From an uncultured Gemella sp. (lineage in GTDB: Bacteria; Bacillota; Bacilli; Staphylococcales; Gemellaceae), in assembly GCA_945869755.1 (NCBI GenBank), contig CAMBPW010000003.1:1-29225 (forward strand): a stretch of 29,225 nt of DNA, in the 5' to 3' direction. The notes below the pieces were generated by a model that was given only the letters and a program-made list of their open reading frames with translations, was not told the DNA's origin and ran no database searches. Position 1 is the stretch's first letter. Each line of letters starts with the position of its first letter. A program made the position numbers and the translations under genes. Positions 9,506-15,795 of the stretch are shown here, in pieces.

Positions 9506-9769
9506 ATGGAATTTAAAATTAATGAACAAAAAGATTTTTTATATCACGGAGAAAATGAGTTAGTAGCAGATGCTTATATAGTTTTCACTAACAATGATAT
9601 TACTAAAGTATTTGTTGATCCAATTTATCGTGGTCAAGGTGTAGCAGGTAAGATGATGTTGAAATTAGTTGATTTTGCAAAACAGGAAAATATAAAATTA
9701 AGTTTAACTTGTCCATACGCTGTTAATTGGTTTGAGAAAAATGAACAGTATAAAGATATGCTAAAATAA
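9506..9769 (+). CDS. Small GNAT-like N-acetyltransferase (YjdJ/NATD1 type)
   Basis: An 87-residue minimal GNAT fold. The acetyl-CoA binding motif A is visible as V-D-P-I-Y-R-G-Q-G-V-A-G-K-M-M (R/Q-x-x-G-x-A/G), and the C-terminal C-P-Y-A-x-x-W-F is typical of the small COG2388 group. The substrate is unknown. A strong AAAAGGAG precedes the ATG, 15 bases after the yacP-like stop, so the two genes form one transcript that ends at the hairpin at 9841. Confidence 0.85.
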   Translation: MEFKINEQKDFLYHGENELVADAYIVFTNNDITKVFVDPIYRGQGVAGKMMLKLVDFAKQENIKLSLTCPYAVNWFEKNEQYKDMLK

Positions 9770-9840
9770 TTTTAAATTATTGGAATAGTTAAGATTTTGC
9801 AATAATAAAAATAAACTGAATATTGTTAAATTTATATAAG

Positions 9841-9877
9841 AAAAGACGACTACTTAGTCGTCTTTTCTACTTTTTTA
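9841..9877. terminator. Hairpin terminator, probably bidirectional
   Basis: AAAAGACGACT pairs perfectly with AGTCGTCTTTT around a 4-base loop. T-rich sequence follows on both strands. It can end the yacP-GNAT transcript on the plus strand and the lipoprotein transcript on the minus strand. Confidence 0.8.
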
Positions 9878-10001
9878 TTTTTTATTATTTTGTAATTATT
9901 TATTGTCCCTAGAATAAAAATAAATAGCATAATATTTTTTAAAATAGTAATCATTTTATTTAATTTGTTCGAATTTGAACATCTCCTAATATAAGTTTTT
10001 G

Positions 10002-10039
10002 TTTGTTGTTAGAACTGTACTAGCAAATTTTATTTTTTT
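10002..10039 (-). pseudogene. Remnant of a signal-peptide coding start (paralogue of the secreted-protein gene)
   Basis: On the minus strand this reads N-K-K-I-K-F-A-S-T-V-L-T-T-N, matching residues 2-15 of the secreted protein encoded at 11639-12211 (N-K-K-I-K-F-A-S-T-V-L-A-T-S). 36 of 38 bases match 12168-12205. The reading frame dies at a stop shortly afterwards and has no start codon. It overlaps the end of the lipoprotein gene in another frame. I infer that a paralogous gene once stood here and was replaced. Confidence 0.7.
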
Positions 10040-11094
10040 GTTATCATTATATCAGCATCATTTATTCCAAATTCTGATAAATCATAAAATGTTTCTTCTA
10101 GAGTATTTTTATTATATTTATAAAGTTTATCTTCGAATAAGAAATAATAATTATACTTATCTTGTGTAAAATATGGCGGTTTATCTCTATCTTTTCGTCC
10201 ATCTGGGAAATATATAATTTTCTTTTCTTCTGTTTTTTTATTATATATCGTCCAAGTATAATTAGGTACATATAAACTATAATGGTTTATTATAAAATTA
10301 TCATTATCTTCATATATATTTAAAGGGTAGCTATAGTCTAAATTTATAAATGTTTTATCTTCTGTTTCTAAATTTAATTTTAAAATTTTATTGCTTCCAG
10401 CTGGTTCGTTGGCAGCGGTTTTACCGTAAGAATTTTGAGTTATATATGCATGCTTTTCATCTATAAGCATTCTCATATAACTACCATTTTCATAATTTAA
10501 ATCTATTTCTCTTTCAACTTCAAAATTCATATTTAGCACGAATAATAAATTTTTTACTTGGTTATTTTTATCTACATTACCAATTAATAAATATATTTTT
10601 TCATTTTTTATTACTATATCATTTGTAATATTTATATTTTCTTTTTTAATCTCTTTTGTTCTAAGTTGTTTAAAGTTTGAGTCATACTCATATATATTAA
10701 ATTTATCTACGAATACATTAGTTGCATAAATTTTATTATTATAATATGTAAAAGTATAAGGCTCCATATCATCGTCCTTTAATTTAATGTCTAGTGTATT
10801 TTTATCAATGCTTGCTAAAAGAGCACGTTTTCCGATAACCGTAGTTTTTATTAATAATGAGTCATCTAAGTTGAAATAATCTTTTTTTAAAAAACCATAC
10901 TCGGAATCTTTTGTTAAAGTATTTATTAATTGTAATTTATTATTTTGTTCTTCGAATAATAATTTTTTATCTTTAGTTATTATTGCAATGTCATAGTTAT
11001 ATTTATTTTTAGAATCATTATTTTTTGTTTGGTGTGTACAGCCTATTAGAATTATTGTTAAAAATAATAAGTAGTAAAATATTTTAGCTTTCAT
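10030..11094 (-). CDS. Putative lipoprotein of unknown function
   Basis: 354 residues with a lipoprotein signal: basic start, hydrophobic core (about 5-17) and lipobox L-I-G-C with Cys19, so it should be anchored on the outer face of the membrane. The rest is hydrophilic and made of repeating strand-like units (Y-D/E/K, N-K-I-Y, L-Y-K-Y-N-K), suggestive of a beta-propeller, but I do not recognise the family. The GGGAGG of the duplicated leader lies about 36 bases before the ATG, too far to serve it, and nothing close replaces it; an in-frame stop lies just upstream, so no longer start exists. Translation may be weak. The gene sits in a cassette whose promoter is identical to that of the secreted-protein gene. 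Confidence 0.75.
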   Translation of the reverse strand: MKAKIFYYLLFLTIILIGCTHQTKNNDSKNKYNYDIAIITKDKKLLFEEQNNKLQLINTLTKDSEYGFLKKDYFNLDDSLLIKTTVIGKRALLASIDKNTLDIKLKDDDMEPYTFTYYNNKIYATNVFVDKFNIYEYDSNFKQLRTKEIKKENINITNDIVIKNEKIYLLIGNVDKNNQVKNLLFVLNMNFEVEREIDLNYENGSYMRMLIDEKHAYITQNSYGKTAANEPAGSNKILKLNLETEDKTFINLDYSYPLNIYEDNDNFIINHYSLYVPNYTWTIYNKKTEEKKIIYFPDGRKDRDKPPYFTQDKYNYYFLFEDKLYKYNKNTLEETFYDLSEFGINDADIMITKK

Positions 11095-11192
11095 AAGATT
11101 TTAATGATAATAGTTAATAATAACTTTTTTCCTCCCTTTATGAATAATTTTTTAAATTTATATAGTACGTACTTTATATCTTTTACAATTTC

Positions 11193-11221
11193 ATTGTAAC
11201 ATATAAAAAAATACTAATCAA
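11193..11221 (-). promoter_or_regulatory. Minus-strand promoter and dyad operators, copy A
   Basis: Read on the minus strand: TTGATT (11216-11221), 17-base spacer, TACAAT (11193-11198). The dyad TTACAATTTCATTGTAA (11183-11199, 7-base arms) covers the -10. A related imperfect dyad TACAATGAAATTATA lies at 11230-11244, upstream of the -35. Together these look like paired binding sites for a repressor. Confidence 0.65.
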
Positions 11222-11278
11222 TATGAAAATACAATGAAATTATAAAACATATATTTTCTATAATATTTTTAAAAAGTA

Positions 11279-11287
11279 TGGTATAAT
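11279..11287 (+). promoter_or_regulatory. Plus-strand extended -10, copy A
   Basis: TGG-TATAAT points to the right and away from the genes. A perfect terminator hairpin starts about 35 bases downstream, so any transcript would be only about 50-60 nt. Confidence 0.45.
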
Positions 11288-11321
11288 ATAAGAGTTGGAT
11301 AGGTTTATCAATATTTTTGCT

Positions 11322-11355
11322 AAAAAAAAGAAGACTATATAGTCTTCTTTTTTTT
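11322..11355. terminator. Bidirectional terminator between the two cassettes
   Basis: GAAGACTATATAGTCTTC is a perfect palindrome flanked by A8 and T8, so it works on both strands. It overlaps the last codons of the small membrane-protein gene (minus strand) and would also stop the plus-strand promoter at 11279. Confidence 0.88.
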
Positions 11356-11670
11356 GTTTGTTTCTAATTGTAATTTTATTATTTTTATATTGGTAATTAT
11401 TATATTGATAGCAGTAGTGGTTAAATATAAACATATAAAAGATATAGCTATATTACCTGAATTTATAGGGAATATAGTTATTATTTTATTAATAATATTA
11501 ATTAAAATAAATAATATTATTGTTATAAATAACATAGTTTTATTATGAAGTTTTTTTGGTTTTATTCCTTGCAGTATAAGGAAGAACAAATCTAAATTTA
11601 TCCCTATAATAATCATCATATATATATCGAAAAATTTATTAATAATCAACTCTAACATGATCGAATACAT
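11335..11670 (-). CDS. Small three-helix membrane protein
   Basis: 111 residues with three hydrophobic helices (about 6-31, 45-67 and 72-95) and a basic tail ending K-K-K-K. I do not recognise a family. The ATG at 11670 overlaps the end of the secreted-protein gene by 32 bases; a second in-frame ATG four codons later shortens the overlap to 20 bases. No clear Shine-Dalgarno is seen, so translation is probably coupled to the upstream gene. A small membrane protein tightly coupled to a secreted hydrophobic protein is the usual arrangement of an immunity or export partner; that role is inference only. The stop lies inside the terminator palindrome. Confidence 0.6.
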   Translation of the reverse strand: MYSIMLELIINKFFDIYMMIIIGINLDLFFLILQGIKPKKLHNKTMLFITIILFILINIINKIITIFPINSGNIAISFICLYLTTTAINIIITNIKIIKLQLETNKKKKTI

Positions 11671-12211
11671 GTGTATATGGTCTATCTACAGAAATAGGTT
11701 TATAATATAAAACTATTCCGTTTTTTAAAGAATCAAATACGAACCCACCTACTATTATATTTCCTATCCATTGTAGACCTTTAGCAGTAGGTGTCCCCAT
11801 AATAGCTGCTACAGCTGGTGTGGTTGCTGCTACTTCTGCTATTACTGTAGCAACAGCTATCGCTGAAAATACAGCTAGAGAACTAAATAACCAACCTGGA
11901 ATATGCACATCTTTTGCATTATCCCAAAAAGTAACTACATAAACAGAGCCCCAAAATGCTCTATCTTCTGTCATAGACTTTAATTCTTTATATTTTTCTG
12001 GTTTTATTAAATTTTTTTGATAAAGTTTTTCTATTAGAAATTTTGTATCTTCTGGTGACAATATATCTACTTGTTTTATTTGTTTATTACTATTTATAGT
12101 ATATTCTGTAGCTTTAGCCACGTTATAATATTGACTAACTAATCCTGAAATTGGAGTTAATAGTAGACTTGTTGCTAGGACTGTACTAGCAAATTTTATT
12201 TTTTTATTCAT
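11639..12211 (-). CDS. Secreted protein with hydrophobic Ala/Gly-rich C-terminal region
   Basis: 190 residues. It has a clear Sec signal peptide (M-N-K-K-I-K-F then a hydrophobic core to about residue 26, likely cleavage after A-K-A near 34). A charged helical middle (about 45-85) follows, then a long hydrophobic stretch rich in Ala, Val and Gly (about 105-160), and a short polar tail. GGGAGG lies eight bases before the ATG, inside the duplicated leader. The family is not recognised. The layout (signal peptide, amphiphilic protein, coupled small membrane protein) could be a secreted toxin or bacteriocin-like protein with an immunity partner, or a surface-associated protein; nothing in the sequence decides this. 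Confidence 0.75.
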   Translation of the reverse strand: MNKKIKFASTVLATSLLLTPISGLVSQYYNVAKATEYTINSNKQIKQVDILSPEDTKFLIEKLYQKNLIKPEKYKELKSMTEDRAFWGSVYVVTFWDNAKDVHIPGWLFSSLAVFSAIAVATVIAEVAATTPAVAAIMGTPTAKGLQWIGNIIVGGFVFDSLKNGIVLYYKPISVDRPYTHVFDHVRVDY

Positions 12212-12281
12212 TTAAAATGCCTCCCTTTATGAATAATTTTTTAAATTTATATAGTACGTACTTTATATCTTTTACAATTTC

Positions 12282-12310
12282 ATTGTAACATATAAAAAAA
12301 TACTAATCAA
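12282..12310 (-). promoter_or_regulatory. Minus-strand promoter and dyad operators, copy B
   Basis: TTGATT (12305-12310), 17 bases, TACAAT (12282-12287) on the minus strand. The dyad TTACAATTTCATTGTAA is at 12272-12288, over the -10. The second, imperfect dyad is at about 12319-12333. Confidence 0.65.
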
Positions 12311-12367
12311 TATGAAAATACAATGAAATTATGCAACATATATTTTCTATAATATTTTTAAAAAGTA

Positions 12368-12376
12368 TGGTATAAT
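12368..12376 (+). promoter_or_regulatory. Plus-strand extended -10, copy B
   Basis: TGG-TATAAT points right. A hairpin terminator of different sequence begins 27 bases downstream. The promoter-then-terminator layout of copy A is thus kept although the intervening sequence has diverged. Confidence 0.45.
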
Positions 12377-12402
12377 AAAATAGTTGAGGTAAATTTAGTA
12401 GT

Positions 12403-12431
12403 AAAAGACACTTTTAGAAGTGTCTTTTTTA
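12403..12431. terminator. Hairpin terminator right of copy B
   Basis: AAAAGACACTT pairs with AAGTGTCTTTT around a 4-base loop, followed by T6 on the plus strand. No plus-strand gene precedes it except the putative short transcript from 12368. Confidence 0.8.
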
Positions 12432-12578
12432 TTTCCTAGAAAATATTATTTGTTATGTAAATTTTATAATTTTTGAAAATAATTTTTTTATATTTTTGTA
12501 AATTTTTTTATTTTAAATTTTATTTTGTTTAATATTATGTTAAAATTAAATTAACAATATTTTTAAGGAGGAGATTAT

Positions 12579-13838
12579 ATGACAAGTAATAATCCACTAA
12601 TTAATGCGAGAGAACAAATAAAAAAAGCGTGTGATATTTTAGGGTATAATGATGAAGTTTATAACGCACTAAAAGAGCCACAAAGATTTTTTGAACTAAA
12701 TATTCCTGTAAAAATGGATAATGGAACGGTTAAATATTTTACTGGTTTCCGTTCACAACATAACGACGCTATTGGACCAACAAAAGGTGGTTTAAGATTT
12801 CATCCTTTAGTTACTCGTGATGAAGTTAAAGCATTATCTATTTGGATGACTTTTAAATGTGCAGTTGCAAACTTACCTTATGGTGGTGGAAAAGGTGGAA
12901 TTATTGTTGATCCGAAAGATTTATCACAAACAGAGTTAGAAAATTTATCTCGTGGCTTTGTTCGTGGAATTTATAAATATTTAGGAGAAAAACAAGATAT
13001 TCCTGCTCCAGACGTAAATACGAACGGTAAAATTATGTCTTGGATGATTGATGAGTACAATATTTTATCTGGAGAACAAGGTATTGGGACTTTCACAGGG
13101 AAACCTATAGAGTTAGGTGGTTCACTTGGAAGAACGGCTGCAACGGGGCATGGAGTTGCGTACAGTGCAAAACTTGCTTTAGAGAAATTAGGAAAAGATA
13201 TAAAAGGTGCAACGGCAATAGTACAAGGATTTGGTAATGTTGGAAGTTATGCGGTAAAAACTTTAATAGAATATGGTGCAAAAGTAGTTGCAGCAACAGA
13301 GCGTGATGATAACGGAGAACAGTATGCAGTTTATAGAGAAAATGGACTTAGCTACGAAGAATTACAAAATTGTAAAGATAATAAAGTTCGTTTCCATACG
13401 CTAGAAAATACTCAAAAATTAACTTTAGATGAATTTTGGGCTTTAGATGTAGATATACTTTGTCCGTCTGCATTAGAAAATTCTATTGATGAAAAAGAAG
13501 CTAAATTAATTAAAGCAAAAGTAATTTCAGAAGGTGCAAATGGACCTGTAACACTTTTAGGAGATAAAATTTTAGAAGAAAAAAATATAATTACTATACC
13601 TGACATTTTAGCGAATAGTGGTGGAGTTACAGTTTCATATTTTGAATGGGTACAAAACTTACAGGGATATTATTGGAGCGAAGAAGAAGTAGTAGAACGC
13701 CAAGATAAAATTATGGAAAAAGCATTCAATGATATTTGGGAAGTAAAAGAAAGATTTAATATTTCGTTTAGAGAAGCAGCTTACGTCTATTCAATAGAAA
13801 AAATTGTTTATAATATGAAACTAAAAGGAAGATTGTAA
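12579..13838 (+). CDS. Glutamate dehydrogenase, catabolic RocG/GudB type
   Basis: The enzyme interconverts glutamate with 2-oxoglutarate and ammonia; at 419 residues and with this sequence type it is probably NAD-linked, as RocG/GudB are. Visible: the substrate-binding G-G-x-K-G-G-I motif around residues 105-110, P-A-P-D-V-N-T, then the T-G-K-P-x-x-L-G-G-S-x-G-R hinge and the Rossmann fingerprint V-Q-G-F-G-N-V-G. The late A-N-S-G-G-V-T-V-S-Y-F-E-W block is also typical. The ribosome binding site is AAGGAGGAG. The roughly 145 bases upstream are extremely AT-rich with no clear -35/-10 pair I would defend. A terminator follows at once, so it is monocistronic. Confidence 0.95.
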   Translation: MTSNNPLINAREQIKKACDILGYNDEVYNALKEPQRFFELNIPVKMDNGTVKYFTGFRSQHNDAIGPTKGGLRFHPLVTRDEVKALSIWMTFKCAVANLPYGGGKGGIIVDPKDLSQTELENLSRGFVRGIYKYLGEKQDIPAPDVNTNGKIMSWMIDEYNILSGEQGIGTFTGKPIELGGSLGRTAATGHGVAYSAKLALEKLGKDIKGATAIVQGFGNVGSYAVKTLIEYGAKVVAATERDDNGEQYAVYRENGLSYEELQNCKDNKVRFHTLENTQKLTLDEFWALDVDILCPSALENSIDEKEAKLIKAKVISEGANGPVTLLGDKILEEKNIITIPDILANSGGVTVSYFEWVQNLQGYYWSEEEVVERQDKIMEKAFNDIWEVKERFNISFREAAYVYSIEKIVYNMKLKGRL

Positions 13839-13851
13839 AATAATATTATTA

Positions 13852-13885
13852 AATAAAGAATGATTAATTCATTCTTTATTTTTTT
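13852..13885 (+). terminator. Terminator after glutamate dehydrogenase gene
   Basis: AATAAAGAATGA pairs with TTCATTCTTTATT around a tiny loop and is followed by T7. Its T-tract overlaps the -35 of the next promoter. Confidence 0.85.
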
Positions 13886-13912
13886 GAATAACTTTTTATG
13901 CTATGTTATAAT
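13884..13912 (+). promoter_or_regulatory. Promoter of the HD-domain gene
   Basis: TTGAAT (13884-13889), 17-base spacer, TATAAT (13907-13912) with an extended TG at 13904-13905. It lies 32 bases before the ATG. Confidence 0.78.
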
Positions 13913-13944
13913 TTAGTTAATAATAAAATTTTGGAGAGTACATT

Positions 13945-15165
13945 ATGGAACTTTTAAAATTAGATGAAAGAAAAGTTATTAGAGATCCAATTCACGGATA
14001 TATTAATATCGAATATAAAGTTATTTGGGAAGCAATAGACACGAAAGAATTTCAAAGACTTAGAAGAATAAAACAACTTGGTGGAGATTTTCAAGTTTAT
14101 CCTAGTACGGAACATTCAAGATTTACTCATTCTCTAGGTGTTTATGAAATAGTTAGAAGAATGGTAACTGAAATAAAATCTTTGCAGTCAGAAGTTAGTG
14201 AATATGAGAAAATTTCTGTTATGCTTGCGGGATTGTTACATGATATAGGTCATGGACCTTTTTCACACGCTTTTGAGTTAGTAACAAATCATAATCATGA
14301 AAATTATACGGAAAAAATAATTTTAGGTAATACAGAAATTAATAAAGTTTTAAATAAAGTTTCTAAAACTCTAGCACAAGATGTAGTAAAAATTATTAGA
14401 CATAAACATAAAAATGATATTTTAAATCAAATAGTTTCTGCACAACTTGATGCTGATAGAATGGATTATTTGCTGAGAGATTCGTATTTTTCTGCGACAA
14501 GTTACGGTCAATTTGATTTGGAAAGAATGTTAAGAACTTTGCGTGTTCGTGAAAATGAAGACGGTAAAAAGTATATTGTTACTAAAGAAAGTGGTATTCA
14601 TAGTGTGGAAGATTATATTATGGCACGCTATCAAATGTATTGGCAAGTTTATTTCCACCCTGTAGCTCGTAGTTATGAAACTATTTTTGTACAATTATTT
14701 AAAAGATTAAAAGATATTTATAAAGTAGATAAAGATTATTTTAATAATTTATCAGTTATAGTTCCATTTTTAGAAAAAGAAGAAGTAACTGTTGAAGAAT
14801 ATCAAAAATTAGATGAATGTACAGTTTTATATTATTGTACTTTAATACAAGAAAAAGAAGATTTTATTGCAAAAGATTTAGCAACACGTCTATTAAATAG
14901 AGAATTATTTGATTATGTTGATTATTCAGAAGAGAAATTAGAAGAGATTAAAAAGTTACTTGAAGAGAATAATTATGATATAGATTATTATTTGTATGAA
15001 GATGATATTGAAAAAAGTCCATACTCTCCTTTTACTGGACAAAATATTTTAATTGAGAAGAAAAACGGAGAAATTATAGAGTTAGAAAAAGCTAGTGATA
15101 TTGTTAATGCAATTACACAAGGTAAAACTAAAAAAGAGCGTACAATTTTTTATCCAAAATTTTAA
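13945..15165 (+). CDS. HD-superfamily phosphohydrolase, YwfO type
   Basis: A 406-residue metal-dependent phosphohydrolase of the group that includes B. subtilis YwfO and the dNTP triphosphohydrolase EF1143 of Enterococcus; it probably acts on (deoxy)nucleotides. Metal ligands seen: H-S-R-F-T-H-S-L-G at 57-65, the H-D pair in L-L-H-D-I-G-H-G (His99-Asp100), and the distal aspartate in Q-L-D-A-D-R-M-D-Y-L-L-R-D. The family-typical S-Y-G-Q-F-D follows. The C-terminal 150 residues are acidic and less conserved. GGAGAG precedes the ATG. It is the last conserved gene before the peptide-biosynthesis-like operon, which runs towards it from the other side. Confidence 0.92.
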   Translation: MELLKLDERKVIRDPIHGYINIEYKVIWEAIDTKEFQRLRRIKQLGGDFQVYPSTEHSRFTHSLGVYEIVRRMVTEIKSLQSEVSEYEKISVMLAGLLHDIGHGPFSHAFELVTNHNHENYTEKIILGNTEINKVLNKVSKTLAQDVVKIIRHKHKNDILNQIVSAQLDADRMDYLLRDSYFSATSYGQFDLERMLRTLRVRENEDGKKYIVTKESGIHSVEDYIMARYQMYWQVYFHPVARSYETIFVQLFKRLKDIYKVDKDYFNNLSVIVPFLEKEEVTVEEYQKLDECTVLYYCTLIQEKEDFIAKDLATRLLNRELFDYVDYSEEKLEEIKKLLEENNYDIDYYLYEDDIEKSPYSPFTGQNILIEKKNGEIIELEKASDIVNAITQGKTKKERTIFYPKF

Positions 15166-15416
15166 AAGGAAATTCGTATGAATTTCGGCTGTATGATAAA
15201 TACGGGGCATAGATTTCTGTTTCTTATTTTTTTCCATGCCCCGTATTTATTATAAAATCTTTTAATTTTAGATTATGCATTTTATTTGTTTTTAGATTAT
15301 TTGTCTCTCAATGTAAATTTATTGCTTAGTTGGATAATAAAAAACAACCAAGCTGCATTTTGTCGCTGTTGTTTATGTTATTTTTCTTCATGCCCGTATT
15401 TGACGTAGAGCCATTA
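15166..15416. other. Intergenic region with two hairpins at the boundary of the operon
   Basis: No convincing gene is seen. A 15-base perfect inverted repeat (ATAAATACGGGGCAT at 15196-15210 with its complement at 15236-15250; about 19 pairs with the flanks) has a 25-base T-rich loop. A second stem (AAACAAC/GTTGTTT near 15342-15373, with AGC/GCT inside) is followed by TTATTTTT and may terminate the HD gene. The sequence CATGCCCGTATTT near 15390 partly repeats the right arm of the first hairpin. The GC-rich arms stand out from the surroundings and may be relics of a mobile or attachment sequence. Confidence 0.5.
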
Positions 15417-15474
15417 AATAATAAAAAATGAGTCCAGACAGTAATATAGATACGTTTTATTACTATTTGGGCTC
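15417..15474 (-). terminator. Terminator of the peptide operon
   Basis: Read on the minus strand, a 16-base stem (GAGCCCAAATAGTAAT against ATTACTGTCTGGACTC, two mismatches and one wobble) is followed by ATTTTTTATTATT. It lies about 115 bases beyond the stop of the 57-aa peptide gene. Confidence 0.65.
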
Positions 15475-15587
15475 ATATTTATAAATTATAGTGTTCAAAA
15501 GATAATTTATGTAATGATATTTTAATTTATTATTAGGGTTCTATTATTTTAATAACAATTACAATATAGCACTATAATAATTATAAT

Positions 15588-15761
15588 TTAGTAAGTTATT
15601 GAAGGTCTAGGTCTACTGCCACCACCCTTAGAAAAAACAAACCCAAAGTTTTTATCTGTTTCCTCTGAATTTATCAATTCTAATTCCAATTTGTCTAGTT
15701 CTTCCAATAATTCTTGGGTCTCTAAATTTTCCAAACCTAATTTTAAAACATCTGCATTCAT
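15588..15761 (-). CDS. RiPP-like precursor peptide (57 aa)
   Basis: The peptide has an N-terminal part of about 35 residues that is acidic and leucine-rich (L-E-N-L-E-T-Q-E-L-L-E-E-L-D), as expected of a helical leader, then a polar/aromatic linker (N-F-G-F-V-F-S-K), G-G-G, and the basic Pro-rich end S-R-P-R-P-S-I-T-Y. The ATG at 15761 is chosen over the in-frame GTG at 15770 because the latter lies inside AAAGGAGGTGAT, a 12-base perfect match to the 16S anti-Shine-Dalgarno, placed ideally for the ATG. It is the last gene of a minus-strand operon with two PLP enzymes, an arginase-fold enzyme and an ABC transporter. I infer a modified and exported peptide; the two arginines are natural candidate targets of the arginase homologue. 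No dedicated leader peptidase is seen nearby. Confidence 0.75.
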   Translation of the reverse strand: MNADVLKLGLENLETQELLEELDKLELELINSEETDKNFGFVFSKGGGSRPRPSITY

Positions 15762-15795
15762 CCTTATCACCTCCTTTAGAACCCCTGCCTTTCAA

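Larger units (their letters stand above)
11131..11288 (-). repeat. 158-bp duplicated promoter/leader segment, copy A
   Basis: 156 of 158 bases match 12220-12377 with no gaps; the two differences are adjacent (aa versus gc near 11245). It holds a minus-strand promoter, two dyad operator-like sites, the palindrome AGTACGTACT, a GGGAGG ribosome binding site at the gene-proximal end, and a plus-strand extended -10 at the far end. Confidence 0.93.
12220..12377 (-). repeat. 158-bp duplicated promoter/leader segment, copy B
   Basis: This is the second copy of the segment at 11131-11288 (offset 1,089 bp, 156/158 identical). It directly precedes the secreted-protein ATG with normal ribosome-binding-site spacing, so this is likely the original arrangement. 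Confidence 0.93.

Noticed and set aside
11354..11548. 64-aa hydrophobic ORF on the plus strand
   Set aside because: It is the antisense shadow of the small membrane-protein gene, with no binding site, and it begins inside a terminator.
15178..15255. 25-codon ORF with AAGGA before its ATG directly after the HD gene
   Set aside because: It coincides base for base with the inverted repeat at 15196-15250 and codes for a low-information peptide; the hairpin explains the sequence better. Not listed without conservation data.
15588..15770. GTG start giving a 60-aa version of the precursor-like peptide
   Set aside because: The GTG is inside the AAAGGAGGTGAT ribosome binding site; the ATG at 15761 has ideal spacing.
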